64,000 nt of DNA from Ensifer sp. IC3342 (GTDB lineage: Bacteria; Pseudomonadota; Alphaproteobacteria; Rhizobiales; Rhizobiaceae), in the NCBI RefSeq assembly GCF_020193655.1, contig NZ_JADYVE010000002.1, forward strand, positions 248,001 through 312,000. Reading direction: 5' to 3'. The translations under genes and the position numbers were made by a program. The notes under the pieces were generated by a model. That model did not search any database. It was not told where the DNA came from and worked only from the letters and a program-made list of their open reading frames with translations. Positions 42,254-51,070 of this stretch are shown here, piece after piece (position 1 is the stretch's first letter; each line of letters starts with the position of its first letter).

Positions 42254-42358
42254 TGCATGTATCCTTAAATCGTAGCCGATTTAAGGATGAAAATATGCAG
42301 CAATTCAAAGTGCTACAGCGTTCTTTGCGCGTCTGATTAGACGCGCGGCGCTGTAGGT
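42254..42358. repeat. Intergenic mosaic repeat, family A (copy 2)
   Basis: Contains CCTTAAATCG/CGATTTAAGG hairpin arms, GCAGCAATTCAAAGTGCTAC and a second hairpin GCGCGTCTGATTAGACGCGC. It occupies most of the first half of the 357-bp gap 42222-42578; the remainder, upstream of apt, shows no clear signal. Confidence 0.6.
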
Positions 42359-42578
42359 GCAGTCACGCCCCAATTGCGTGCCCTGCAAGATTCAAGCGCG
42401 ACATTAACACCGGACGCCGACAATTGTTCCACCTGTCCCGCGGAGATTTTGCGGGGCTGAGGTTTGCGGCGGGATAGGCAGCTTTCTGACGGCAACGCGA
42501 AGAAACTTCTATAGAATTGCACGTCATTGATGTTATGGCTTTGCCTTCTTTGAGACTCGCAGAGGCTGTTTTCCCGTC

Positions 42579-43124
42579 ATGACCGCGACCGTTCAATCGG
42601 AACTGATTTCCTCCATCCGGAGCATTCCGGATTATCCGAAGCCAGGCGTCATGTTTCGCGACATCACGACATTGCTCGGCAACCCGAAAGCGTTCCGCCG
42701 GGCGATCGACGAGCTCGTCCACCCCTATGCCGGAACCAAAATCGAGAAAATCGCGGGCATCGAGGCGCGCGGGTTCATTTTGGGCGGCGCGATCGCGCAC
42801 CAGCTGGCGGCCGGCTTCGTGCCGATCCGAAAGAAGGGCAAGCTTCCGCACGATACCGTCCGCATTGCCTATAGCCTCGAATACGGCGTGGACGAGATGG
42901 AAATGCACAGGGATGCAATCCAGCCGGGCGAGAAGGTGATCCTGGTCGATGACCTCATTGCCACCGGCGGAACCGCCGAAGGCGCGGTCAAGCTTCTGAA
43001 GCAGATGGGAGCGGAAATCGTGGCCGCCTGCTTCATCATCGATCTGCCAGAGCTTGGCGGGCGCAAAAAGCTCGAAGCTCTCGGCGTCAACGTCCGCACG
43101 CTGATCGAATTCGCGGGACATTGA
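42579..43124 (+). CDS. apt: Adenine phosphoribosyltransferase
   Basis: 181 residues. PRPP-binding loop [18 protein letters not shown], substrate region [17 protein letters not shown], and the N-terminal signature [18 protein letters not shown]. Makes AMP from adenine and PRPP in purine salvage. No close neighbour on the same strand; convergent with the MaoC-like genes. Confidence 0.95.
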   Translation: MTATVQSELISSIRSIPDYPKPGVMFRDITTLLGNPKAFRRAIDELVHPYAGTKIEKIAGIEARGFILGGAIAHQLAAGFVPIRKKGKLPHDTVRIAYSLEYGVDEMEMHRDAIQPGEKVILVDDLIATGGTAEGAVKLLKQMGAEIVAACFIIDLPELGGRKKLEALGVNVRTLIEFAGH

Positions 43125-43146
43125 AGCGCTTCGCCTCAACTTGACT

Positions 43147-43617
43147 TCAGGTGAATTCTATCACCTTGCTTTCGAACTGGATGACGGTTTCGCCGTGCTG
43201 GTTCTCGCCTTCGCAAAGAATGGTGTTGATACGCCATCCGGGTCTCGACGCGACGGTTCGCGCCTCGAGAAAGGTGACCGCATAGGTTACCGTGTCGCCG
43301 GCATAAACTGGCTTCAGCCACTTGAGTTCGCGAAAGCCGGGTGAGGGGCCGAGTTTCGGCGCGTGCAGCCCCTCGGCCGTCAGGCGCCGGATCTCATCCT
43401 TCCAGAACCGCACGAAACATTGCATCCAGCCGGCGCTCGTGTGCCAACCGGACGCGCAAAGCCCACCGAAAAGCGAGTGCTTGGCCTCTTCCTCGTCCAG
43501 ATGGAATGATTGCGGGTCGAAGTTGCGCGCGAAACGGACGATGTCTTCTGCCGTGAATGTCAGGCTGCCGATTACGGTTTTTCGGCCGGCTGCGTAGATT
43601 TCCGCCAACATCATCAT
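43147..43617 (-). CDS. MaoC-like (hotdog) dehydratase protein, second of a tandem pair
   Basis: 156 residues. MaoC/(R)-hydratase-like hotdog domain: FARNFDPQSFHLDEEEAKHSLFGGLCASGWHTSA, where the Asp and His of the hydratase motif are present. Substrate unknown, perhaps a CoA ester. Its ATG overlaps the stop of the neighbouring paralog (ATGA), so the two are co-translated and probably form a heterodimer. Confidence 0.85.
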   Translation of the reverse strand: MMMLAEIYAAGRKTVIGSLTFTAEDIVRFARNFDPQSFHLDEEEAKHSLFGGLCASGWHTSAGWMQCFVRFWKDEIRRLTAEGLHAPKLGPSPGFRELKWLKPVYAGDTVTYAVTFLEARTVASRPGWRINTILCEGENQHGETVIQFESKVIEFT

Positions 43618-44069
43618 AGCCGCAGCCCCCGGTCACGGAGGCGGAAAAGAACGGAACATTCCGAAACCGCGATTGCTTCCCCCGTCTGGTTGTTGATCTC
43701 GTTGCGGAACTTGACGATGCCGACGCTCGGTTTCGACTTCGACTGCCGGGCTCCGAGCACCAGGCTGAAACCTGTCAGCACATCGCCTGCGAGCACCGGC
43801 TTCTTCCAATCCATGAAGTCGATGCCCGGCGAGCCTTGCGAGGAGGAATTGCCGAGAAAGGCGTCGATCATCATACGCATGCCGATGGCGCTCGTGTGCC
43901 AGCCCGAGGCAGAAAGCCCGCCCAGAATACTGCGCTTGCCGGCCTCTTCGTCCAAATGCATCGGCTGCGGATCGAATTCGCTGGCGAAGGCGATAATGTC
44001 GGGCGCCTGCACGGCGACAGGCTGATAGTCGAAGCGCCGACCTGGCGTGAAGTCCTCGAAATAGAGCAT
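43614..44069 (-). CDS. MaoC-like (hotdog) dehydratase protein, first of a tandem pair
   Basis: 151 residues. Same core as its neighbour: FASEFDPQPMHLDEEAGKRSILGGLSASGWHTSA, followed by a hotdog sheet. Tandem paralogous MaoC genes suggest a heteromeric enoyl-CoA hydratase-like enzyme. It lies upstream in the pair. Gap to ychF contains a partial family A repeat. Confidence 0.85.
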   Translation of the reverse strand: MLYFEDFTPGRRFDYQPVAVQAPDIIAFASEFDPQPMHLDEEAGKRSILGGLSASGWHTSAIGMRMMIDAFLGNSSSQGSPGIDFMDWKKPVLAGDVLTGFSLVLGARQSKSKPSVGIVKFRNEINNQTGEAIAVSECSVLFRLRDRGLRL

Positions 44070-44095
44070 GCCGGCCTCCCTCGCTGCCGGAGATG

Positions 44096-44148
44096 CTACC
44101 GCATGGTTCCCTAAATCGAAGACAATTTAAGGACGGCGCTGTGCCGCA
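44096..44148. repeat. Partial family A repeat between maoC-like genes and ychF
   Basis: GCATGGTTCCCTAAATCG ... ACAATTTAAGGACGGCGCTGTG matches only the first arm pair and last bases of the longer family A copies; the middle is missing. Confidence 0.4.
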
Positions 44149-44159
44149 TAGCCACCGCG

Positions 44160-45263
44160 TCAGGTGTTGAAGCGGAAATGGATGACGTCGCCGTCCTGGA
44201 CGACGTATTCCTTGCCTTCGTCGCGCGCCTTGCCGGCTTCCTTCGCGCCGGTTTCGCCGCCGAGCGAAATATAGTCATCATAAGCGATCGTGTTCGCGCG
44301 AATAAAGCCGCGTTCGAAATCCGTGTGAATGACTCCTGCGGCCCGCGGCGCCTTGGTGCCGCGCGGAATGGTCCATGCGCGTGTTTCCTTCGGGCCGACC
44401 GTGAAATAGGTGATGAGGTCGAGCAGTTTGTAGCCGGCGCGGATCAGCCGATCGAGACCGGCCTCCTCGAGGCCGAGCGCAGCAAGGAATTCCTTGGCCT
44501 CCTCCTCGGGGAGTTGCGCGACCTCCGATTCGATCGCGGCGGAGATCACAACGGTTTCCGCACCTTGGGCCTTTGCCATTTCGGCGACCGCGCGCGTGTG
44601 CTCATTGCCGGTGGCGGCGTCGCTTTCGGCAACGTTGCAGACGTAGAGCACCGGATGGGAGGTGAGGAGATTGAGGCCCTGGAGAATGCGCAATTCGTCC
44701 GCGTCGAGCTTCGACAGCAGCGTGCGTACCGGCTTGCCTTCCTGCAGGAGCTTCAGCGAGGCTTCCATCACCGGAAGCTGCGCCATTGCATCCTTGTCCT
44801 TGCCGACCGCACGCTTGCGCGTCTGTTCCGTGCGCCGCTCCAGGCTTTCGAGATCGGCGAGCATCAGTTCGGTTTCGATCGTCTCGGCATCGGCAACCGG
44901 GTGGATTCGGCCTTCCACATGGGTGATGTCGTCGTCTTCGAAGCAGCGCAGAACATGGACCACGGCGTCGACCTCGCGAATATTGGCGAGGAACTGGTTG
45001 CCGAGGCCTTCGCCCTTGGACGCGCCGCGCACGAGACCGGCGATGTCAACAAAGGAGATGCGCGTCGGGATGATTTCCTTTGACTTCGCGACATCGGCGA
45101 GCTTGCGCATGCGCGGATCCGGAACCGCGACTTCACCGGTGTTCGGCTCGATCGTGCAGAAGGGATAGTTTGCCGCTTGCGCCGCTGCCGTCTTGGTGAG
45201 CGCATTAAAGAGTGTGGACTTGCCGACATTCGGCAGCCCGACGATACCGCATTTGAAGCCCAT
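44160..45263 (-). CDS. ychF: Redox-regulated ATPase YchF
   Basis: 367 residues of the Obg-like TRAFAC P-loop class. Walker A GLPNVGKST, G3 DIAGLVRGASKGEGLGN, and NVAE in the G4 position, which replaces NKxD and gives ATP over GTP preference. Coiled coil in the middle and a C-terminal TGS domain (YFTVGPKETRAWTIP... to DGDVIHFRFNT). Associated with the ribosome and stress responses. Same strand as pth and rplY, which often cluster with it in rhizobia, but here clpS and repeats intervene. Confidence 0.95.
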   Translation of the reverse strand: MGFKCGIVGLPNVGKSTLFNALTKTAAAQAANYPFCTIEPNTGEVAVPDPRMRKLADVAKSKEIIPTRISFVDIAGLVRGASKGEGLGNQFLANIREVDAVVHVLRCFEDDDITHVEGRIHPVADAETIETELMLADLESLERRTEQTRKRAVGKDKDAMAQLPVMEASLKLLQEGKPVRTLLSKLDADELRILQGLNLLTSHPVLYVCNVAESDAATGNEHTRAVAEMAKAQGAETVVISAAIESEVAQLPEEEAKEFLAALGLEEAGLDRLIRAGYKLLDLITYFTVGPKETRAWTIPRGTKAPRAAGVIHTDFERGFIRANTIAYDDYISLGGETGAKEAGKARDEGKEYVVQDGDVIHFRFNT

Positions 45264-45339
45264 GGCTAAAACCTGTCTTTCTCGGATTGCTTGGCGGTGG
45301 CTATGGGGTAAAGGAGAGGAGCGGTCAAGCTCTTCGCGC

Positions 45340-45440
45340 GCTTCTGAAGCGCCGTGCGTGTTGCCAGACGCGCAAAGGACGCTGCAACGTTTTGAATTGC
45401 TGCATGTTTCCTTAGACCGCGAACGATTTTAGGAAACATG
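45340..45440. repeat. Intergenic mosaic repeat, family A (copy 3, inverted)
   Basis: Inverted relative to copies 1, 2 and 4; reads on the minus strand GCATGTTTCCTAAAAT ... AAGGAAACATGCAGCAATTCAAAACG. Arms ATGTTTCCT/AGGAAACAT give a hairpin. It lies between ychF and clpS. Confidence 0.55.
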
Positions 45441-45547
45441 CATTGGCCCTTGTTACCCGGCTTTCCCTTGAATGGGGATGCCCGACGCGCAATATTGTGC
45501 TGCGCGATGGTGATCGCCTCCTCATGTCATCAACGGGTGGATTTCCG

Positions 45548-45859
45548 ATGAGTGACAATGATGTTGCCGCAAAACCCAAGACCAGATCGAAGCCTAAGCT
45601 GCAGCGGCCGAAGCTCTATAAGGTCATTCTGGTCAACGACGACTACACCCCGCGTGAATTCGTGGTCATGGTGCTCAAGGCCGTGTTCCGCATGAGCGAG
45701 GAAACGGGCTACCGCGTGATGATGACCGCACACAAGCTCGGCACCTCGGTCGTCGTCGTCTGCGCCAGGGATATCGCTGAGACCAAAGCCAAGGAGGCGA
45801 CCGATCTCGGCAAGGAAGGGGGTTATCCGCTGCTGTTCACGACCGAGCCGGAGGAGTAG
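45548..45859 (+). CDS. clpS: ATP-dependent Clp protease adaptor ClpS
   Basis: 103 residues from ATG 45548. Adaptor that delivers N-degron substrates to ClpAP. The core motif KVILVNDDYTPREFVVMVLKAVF carries the Asn-Asp pair that binds the N-terminal amino group, and TAHKLGTSVVVVCARDIAETKA the conserved His. The N-terminal tail is Lys/Ala-rich. Upstream in-frame starts exist (45524) but lack a good site. clpA is not next door in this window. Confidence 0.93.
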   Translation: MSDNDVAAKPKTRSKPKLQRPKLYKVILVNDDYTPREFVVMVLKAVFRMSEETGYRVMMTAHKLGTSVVVVCARDIAETKAKEATDLGKEGGYPLLFTTEPEE

Positions 45860-45873
45860 GTCGACAGGTTTCC

Positions 45874-46593
45874 TCAATCCCCTTTCGAGCCGAACATCTT
45901 TCTTAGCATCTCGGCCATCGGACCAGTGGTTGGAAGTTTTTTGGGCTGCGCTGCGTTGCGGGCCTGGTGGATATGGGATTGCGCGGGTTGCTTCTTCGCC
46001 GACCGTGGCTTTTCCTCAGGCGGCTTGCTTCCGGTCGCCAGCGCGATCTTGTTCATGAGCTGCGAATCCTCGCCCTTGACCAGCATGTCCGCGTTGTCGG
46101 CGATGGTGTCGAGAAGCGGCGAAAGCCAGGCCCGATCCGCCTTGGCGAAGTCGCCGAGCACGTGGGCGTGCACCAGGTCCTTCACACCCGGGTGGCCGAT
46201 GCCCAGGCGCAGGCGGCGGTAGTCCTTGCCGCAATGGGCGTCGATCGATTTGATGCCGTTGTGGCCGCCGTGACCGCCGCCGGTCTTGATCCGTGCCTTG
46301 CCGGCAGGAAGATCGAGTTCGTCGTAGATCACGATGATATCCTTCGGCGCGAGCTTGTAGAAGCGCATGGCCTCGCCGACGGCTTCTCCAGACAGGTTCA
46401 TGAAGGTCTGCGGCTTCATCAGGAGCACGCGTTCGCCATCGATCTCGCCTTCGGAGATTTCCGCCTTGAACTTCTTCGACCACGAGGAAAAGCCCGGGCG
46501 ACGCTGGATCGCGTCGACGGCCATGAAGCCGATATTGTGGCGGTTACCGGCATATTTCGAACCCGGATTGCCAAGTCCCGCGATAATCAGCAT
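45874..46593 (-). CDS. pth: Peptidyl-tRNA hydrolase
   Basis: 239 residues from ATG 46593. Catalytic His in [11 protein letters not shown] (about residue 19), Asn in GLGNPG and in [10 protein letters not shown], and Asp in [23 protein letters not shown]. Frees peptides from peptidyl-tRNA. The C-terminal extension (about 190-239, Lys/Pro/Gln-rich) goes beyond the E. coli length. It converges on clpS with 14 bp between. A RIME-like repeat separates it from the upstream gene. Confidence 0.95.
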   Translation of the reverse strand: MLIIAGLGNPGSKYAGNRHNIGFMAVDAIQRRPGFSSWSKKFKAEISEGEIDGERVLLMKPQTFMNLSGEAVGEAMRFYKLAPKDIIVIYDELDLPAGKARIKTGGGHGGHNGIKSIDAHCGKDYRRLRLGIGHPGVKDLVHAHVLGDFAKADRAWLSPLLDTIADNADMLVKGEDSQLMNKIALATGSKPPEEKPRSAKKQPAQSHIHQARNAAQPKKLPTTGPMAEMLRKMFGSKGD

Positions 46594-46634
46594 GTCGCCA
46601 AACTCCAGATGCTTCCAGCTCGACCGGGAGGTTC

Positions 46635-46747
46635 GCCCCTCATCCGGCCTGCCGGCCACCTTCTCCCCGCAAGCGGGGCGAAGGGGACTCGCTGCGCCGT
46701 TCTTGTCCCCTCTCCCCGCTTGCGGGGAGAGGGCTAGGGTGAGGGGC
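46635..46747. repeat. RIME1-like paired-hairpin repeat (copy 2)
   Basis: Bounded by GCCCCTCAT and GTGAGGGGC, with hairpins CTTCTCCCCGCAAGCGGGGCGAAG and CCCTCTCCCCGCTTGCGGG-type. It fills most of the 212-bp gap between pth and the binding-protein gene. Confidence 0.7.
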
Positions 46748-46805
46748 AACACCACAGTCCGTTATTTGAACTCAAAATCATCGCGGCCCGGCCAAAGTCA
46801 ACGCC

Positions 46806-47540
46806 TTATTTCGCCGCCTGCACAATACGGTTCGGGCGCAGGCCGTAGCGCTCGAAGATCCGGTCCTGCGTGCCGTTGGCGATCAGGCGGTCGAGTTCGG
46901 CCTGCATGCGGGCAACGGTCTCATCGGGCATGTCCCGGTGGCAGGCGATGCCATATTGCTTGCCTTCCAACACCAACGCCGCCTCGACCGGTTTGCCGTC
47001 GGCCCGCATAGTCTCGAAGGTTTTTTCCGACGTCATGAGCAGATCGATGCGACCGGCGGAGAGCTTCTTCACGGTGGAGTCAAGACTGGCGGCATAGTCG
47101 ATCTTCTCGAAGCCATGCGCCTTCAGATAGGCCGCGGAGAAGTCTTCCTGTTGCGTTCCGACGACGAACTGTTTGGCCTCATCGATCGTTTGCGGCGCGA
47201 TCGCCGCACCCTTGCGTCGCACCAAGGTCAGGTGATCGACGAGCAGCGGTTCGATCCATTTGAAATTCCTGTCTCGCTCTGCATCGTGAACGGTGGTGAA
47301 AACGCAATGGTAGGGCTGGCTTTCGGCAAGCGCAAAGGCGCGCGCCCAAGGCAGGACCTTGATCTCGTAGGCGAGATCGACGGCCTTCATGATCAGGGCG
47401 ACCTGTTCGACCGATGCGCCGTTCGCGCCGCTGGCGGTCGAGAAGTTGTAGGGTGGATATTCCTCGGTGACGAAATGGATCGTCTCGGCGCGAGCGGTGG
47501 CGGAAAGACCGAGCAGGAATGCCAGGATCAGATGCTTCAC
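46806..47540 (-). CDS. Periplasmic amino-acid-type solute-binding protein
   Basis: 244 residues from GTG 47540, with AAGGAG 10 nt upstream. Signal peptide MKHLILAFLLGLSATARA, then a family 3 extracellular solute-binding domain (IHFVTEEYPPYNF; GTQQEDFSAAYLKAHGFEKI). No permease or ATPase gene is near. It is 25 bp downstream of a GGDEF-EAL gene with a periplasmic sensor domain. This favours a sensory role, though import with distant partners is possible. Confidence 0.8.
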   Translation of the reverse strand: MKHLILAFLLGLSATARAETIHFVTEEYPPYNFSTASGANGASVEQVALIMKAVDLAYEIKVLPWARAFALAESQPYHCVFTTVHDAERDRNFKWIEPLLVDHLTLVRRKGAAIAPQTIDEAKQFVVGTQQEDFSAAYLKAHGFEKIDYAASLDSTVKKLSAGRIDLLMTSEKTFETMRADGKPVEAALVLEGKQYGIACHRDMPDETVARMQAELDRLIANGTQDRIFERYGLRPNRIVQAAK

Positions 47541-47565
47541 GCCCTTTTCTCCTTTTCGATCGGCG

Positions 47566-49938
47566 CTATGCCGGATTGGCCGCTTTGGCTTCGGAGTCAT
47601 TCTCCAGGAGAGCCAGCATGCCGTCGATCGGCATGGGCCGGCTGAAGAGATAACCCTGGCCATTATCCACGCCGAGCTTGCGCAGAAGCTGCCACTGCTC
47701 CTTCGTCTCGATCCCTTCGGCGACGACCGTGCATCCCATCTGATGCGAAATGGTGCGGATGCCCTTGATGAGCATGCGGCTCTTGCGCCTGACGTCGGCG
47801 GTGCCGGAACTCAGCGACCGGGTGAAGGACTGGTCGACCTTTACGATATCGACGGGGAAGCGATTGAGGTAGCTCAGGGACGAATAGCCGGTGCCGAAAT
47901 CGTCAAGCGCGATGCGGCAACCGAACTCGTTGAGTTGCTTCAGGACGGCGTGAACCTCGGGATTGTCCAGCATCAGCACCGCCTCGGTGATCTCGATGAC
48001 GATCCTCTGCGGCGAAATGTGGTGCTTGAGCAAGAGCGCAGCCAGCTTGTGAGGTAGCGTCAGCTCGAACTGCAGCGGCGAGAAGTTGACCGCCAGATAG
48101 GTGTCCTGCGTTCCATCCAGTTCGGAGATCGCTGCAAGGTGGCGAATCGCCTTGCCGAGGACACGGTCGCCGATACGGCCGATCGTGCCTGTCTCCTCGG
48201 CAATGCCGATGATCTTGCCGGGCGGCATCAGCCCCTTTTCCGGATGATCGAGGCGCATCAGCGCCTCGAAACCGACAATCTGGCCGTCGCCGAGGCCGAC
48301 GATCGGCTGCAGCCAGGCCTCGAACCAGTCCTCTTTCAGGCCGGTTTCGATGCATTGCTCGATCTCGTGGCGCTCGCGTGCGCTGTCGAGCAGGCTCGCA
48401 TCGAAAATCCGCACGCCGTTCTTGCCGTCGCGCTTGCGCGCATACATCGCCATGTCCGCCTTCAAGAGAAGGTCTGAGGCGCTTGCCGCATGTGTCGGAT
48501 AGACGGAAACGCCGGCACTCGCGCTGACCGACAGTTCGCTGCCGGCAATCGGCATCGGCTCGCGCAATGCCGCGCAGATGCGCTCGGCAATCTCAGTGGC
48601 GAGAGCGGTGACATCCGTTGCAGCGACAAGTATGGCGAACTCGTCGCCGCCGAGCCTCGACATCACATCATCCGGACCGAGCGTCATGCGGATCAGTTCG
48701 ACGGTCTGGCGCAGCACAGCGTCGCCGGCGGCGTGGCCGAAATTGTCGTTGATCCATTTGAAGCGGTCGAGGTCGATGAACAGGCAGGCAAGCTGCATGC
48801 CGCACGCGTCGGCGTTGCGGATCGCGTCGTCGAGCGCGCTTTCGAAGCCCTGACGATTGAGCAACCCGGTCAGGTGATCGGTAATCGCCTGGGCATGGTT
48901 GCGGCTCTCCGCCTGCTTGAGCGCTGTGACATCGGTCATGACGGACAGCGAGAGATTGCCACCATGGTCCATTTCCGATTCCAGGATCAGGACGGTCATG
49001 AACTCGCCGTCGGCCTTGCGGAAGGGCAGCGTTACTTCGCTGATATTGTCGTTGTCGACCGCGGTTGTCTTTGCGCGAAGGCGATAGGCTTCGTGCCACA
49101 GCGGATCGATGAAATCGGTGAAGTTGCGGCCGATGACCTCTTCGCGGGCATAGCCCGTCGCAAGCAACCAGTAATCGCTGACGGCGCTCAGCCTGTTTGC
49201 CGCGTCGAGTGAGAAGAGCATGGCGGGTGTCAGATTGTAGGTCTCGGTTGCGCGGTCATGCGCAATCTTGAGTTCAGTTTCCTCGCGCTCCAGGCGATCC
49301 TGCATCTCGTTGAAGTTCACGGCGAGCGCTCCCATTTCGTCGTCCGAAATCCAGTCGACCCGGTGGCGGGACCCTAGACGCCGTGTTGCTTCGATCGCGG
49401 CCGTCAGCCGCATCAGCGGGCGGATTACCGTGAAGCGATTGCCGACGAGGGCCGCCGCAAAGACGATCGCGACCGCAAAAAGGAGAATGGCGAGAACGGT
49501 CCATTCGTCCTTGCTGAAGCGTGAGAGGATGCCGGGCGTTGGGACGACGACCTCGAGCGTCCCGACTTGCTTGATGCCCTCGACGCTGTCAAAGGCGATC
49601 GCGGTCTTCAGGGAGTGGCTTACGCTCGTGCCGCCAATACTTCCCTTCGGTAATTGAGCGAGCACATTTCCACCCGCATCGCGAATGGCGACGGCCCGAA
49701 TATCGGTGGCGTTCATCAGGGAGCGGGCGATCCGGTCAATGCCTTGCTGGTCGAAATCCCAGATCGGCTTGCCGAGTGCCTCGCCGCTTGCCTCCATCAA
49801 AAGCTCGATATTCTGCAGGCGCTCGCGTGCAACACGTTCGCTGGATATGGTGAGGAAGAGTGCGAGCAACGGGGCGACGAACACAAACATCGCGCCGCCG
49901 ATGATTGCAACAAACCGGTTTTCCACCGAGTGCATCAT
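47566..49938 (-). CDS. Membrane-bound HAMP-PAS-GGDEF-EAL signalling protein
   Basis: 790 residues. Two transmembrane helices (about 10-30 and 150-170) flank a periplasmic sensor; then HAMP (about 175-230), PAS (240-350), GGDEF (370-520) and EAL (535-775). The cyclase motif is intact (SRLGGDEFAILV); so are EAL (GFEALMRL), DDFGTGYSSL and the ADMAMYARK region. It could both make and degrade cyclic di-GMP. GAGGGGGGC precedes ATG 49938. Followed 25 bp later by a periplasmic binding protein gene. Confidence 0.9.
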   Translation of the reverse strand: MMHSVENRFVAIIGGAMFVFVAPLLALFLTISSERVARERLQNIELLMEASGEALGKPIWDFDQQGIDRIARSLMNATDIRAVAIRDAGGNVLAQLPKGSIGGTSVSHSLKTAIAFDSVEGIKQVGTLEVVVPTPGILSRFSKDEWTVLAILLFAVAIVFAAALVGNRFTVIRPLMRLTAAIEATRRLGSRHRVDWISDDEMGALAVNFNEMQDRLEREETELKIAHDRATETYNLTPAMLFSLDAANRLSAVSDYWLLATGYAREEVIGRNFTDFIDPLWHEAYRLRAKTTAVDNDNISEVTLPFRKADGEFMTVLILESEMDHGGNLSLSVMTDVTALKQAESRNHAQAITDHLTGLLNRQGFESALDDAIRNADACGMQLACLFIDLDRFKWINDNFGHAAGDAVLRQTVELIRMTLGPDDVMSRLGGDEFAILVAATDVTALATEIAERICAALREPMPIAGSELSVSASAGVSVYPTHAASASDLLLKADMAMYARKRDGKNGVRIFDASLLDSARERHEIEQCIETGLKEDWFEAWLQPIVGLGDGQIVGFEALMRLDHPEKGLMPPGKIIGIAEETGTIGRIGDRVLGKAIRHLAAISELDGTQDTYLAVNFSPLQFELTLPHKLAALLLKHHISPQRIVIEITEAVLMLDNPEVHAVLKQLNEFGCRIALDDFGTGYSSLSYLNRFPVDIVKVDQSFTRSLSSGTADVRRKSRMLIKGIRTISHQMGCTVVAEGIETKEQWQLLRKLGVDNGQGYLFSRPMPIDGMLALLENDSEAKAANPA

Positions 49939-50160
49939 CGCATGCCCCCCTCGGCAGTTGCTGCCACTTTATTCATTGCTAGTTCTCTTGGACTACCACC
50001 GACGTCTCCCCGCCGGCAGAACATCATCAAAACCTTAAATGTTGCTGAAGTTGCACGCCGAGATTTCATGAGAGCGCCAGCCCAGAAGCTGTGCTTGCAT
50101 TAGCGGATGATGATGCTTGGCAAAAACCAAGTCCTGACGGCCTGAAGCTTGGCCGGAAAT

Positions 50161-50195
50161 GAAAAACCCGCCCCATGTGACATGGAGCGGGTTTG
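50161..50195 (-). terminator. Terminator after rplY
   Basis: On the minus strand AAACCCGCTCCATGT pairs with ACATGGGGCGGGTTT (one G-U), loop of two bases, then TTTTTC. The gap 49939-50237 holds nothing else clear apart from a short CTTGG/CCAAG hairpin near 50120. Confidence 0.85.
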
Positions 50196-50237
50196 TGTTG
50201 TCAGCCGTCAGTGGCTGGCGGATACGCGAAACGCAGA

Positions 50238-50855
50238 TTATTCCTCTGCTTCGCCCTCAGCCTCTTCTGCTGCTTCTTCTTCAGCTTCCATCACGCGGCC
50301 AGCGATCGTGGCGACCGTGAAGTCGCGATCAGTGATAACCGGGGTCGCGCCTGCCGGCAGCTTGATGTCCGAGATGTGGACGGTGTCGCCGATGTTGAGG
50401 CCGGTGAGGTCGACCGTCAGAAATTCTGGAATGTTGTCGGCAGAGACGTTCAGTTCGACGTCGTGGCGAACGATGTTCAGCGCGCCGCCGCGCTTGAGAC
50501 CCGGGGACTTCTCTTCGTTTTCGAAGTGAACCGGGACCTGAACGGAAACCTGGCTGTCCTTCGAAACCCGCAGGAAATCGACATGCATCGTGAAGTCGCG
50601 GACCGGATCCAGCTGGTAGTCCTTCGGCAGGACGCGGATCTTCTCGCCGTTGACGTCGATGATCGCGACGGTGGTCATGAAACCGCCGGCGTGGATCTTC
50701 ATCGTCACGTCCTTGGTGGAGAGCGCGATGGAAAGCGGGGGCTGCTTGTCACCATAGATGACAGCCGGGATAAGACCGTTGCGGCGAAGTTCGCGGGAGG
50801 ACCCCTTACCAACCCGTTCGCGCGTCTCGGCCTTGAGCTCGTAAGTCTGGCTCAT
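50238..50855 (-). CDS. rplY: 50S ribosomal protein L25/general stress protein Ctc
   Basis: 205 residues of the long Ctc form: N-terminal L25 5S rRNA-binding domain ([30 protein letters not shown]) and a C-terminal TL5-like domain to about 180, ending in an acidic Glu/Ala tail. In rhizobia it is often near pth and ychF. AAAGG precedes ATG 50855. Monocistronic with its own terminator. Confidence 0.95.
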   Translation of the reverse strand: MSQTYELKAETRERVGKGSSRELRRNGLIPAVIYGDKQPPLSIALSTKDVTMKIHAGGFMTTVAIIDVNGEKIRVLPKDYQLDPVRDFTMHVDFLRVSKDSQVSVQVPVHFENEEKSPGLKRGGALNIVRHDVELNVSADNIPEFLTVDLTGLNIGDTVHISDIKLPAGATPVITDRDFTVATIAGRVMEAEEEAAEEAEGEAEE

Positions 50856-51021
50856 GGGTAGACCTTTCTGGTTATTTGGAGAGTTCGTCCGTCAATAAGC
50901 GGAAAAACCTGAAGCTGACTGGCAGCTTCATCCGCGTTGCCTCCAAGGGTGTCTGCGCGGACGCGCGGTCCATAGCCGAGTATGGGCGGAAATGCAAGGC
51001 GCGGCGCTAGGCCTTTCTTTT

Positions 51022-51070
51022 GTGCATGTCGTTGTCCCAAAACCGCTGCACACTTTTGGGTGACATGCAT
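51022..51070. repeat. Hairpin repeat, family B
   Basis: GCATGTC ... CCCAAAA / TTTTGGG ... GACATGC: two nested inverted pairs, just before the end of benE. It resembles a common rhizobial intergenic hairpin. A single copy is seen here. Confidence 0.5.
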
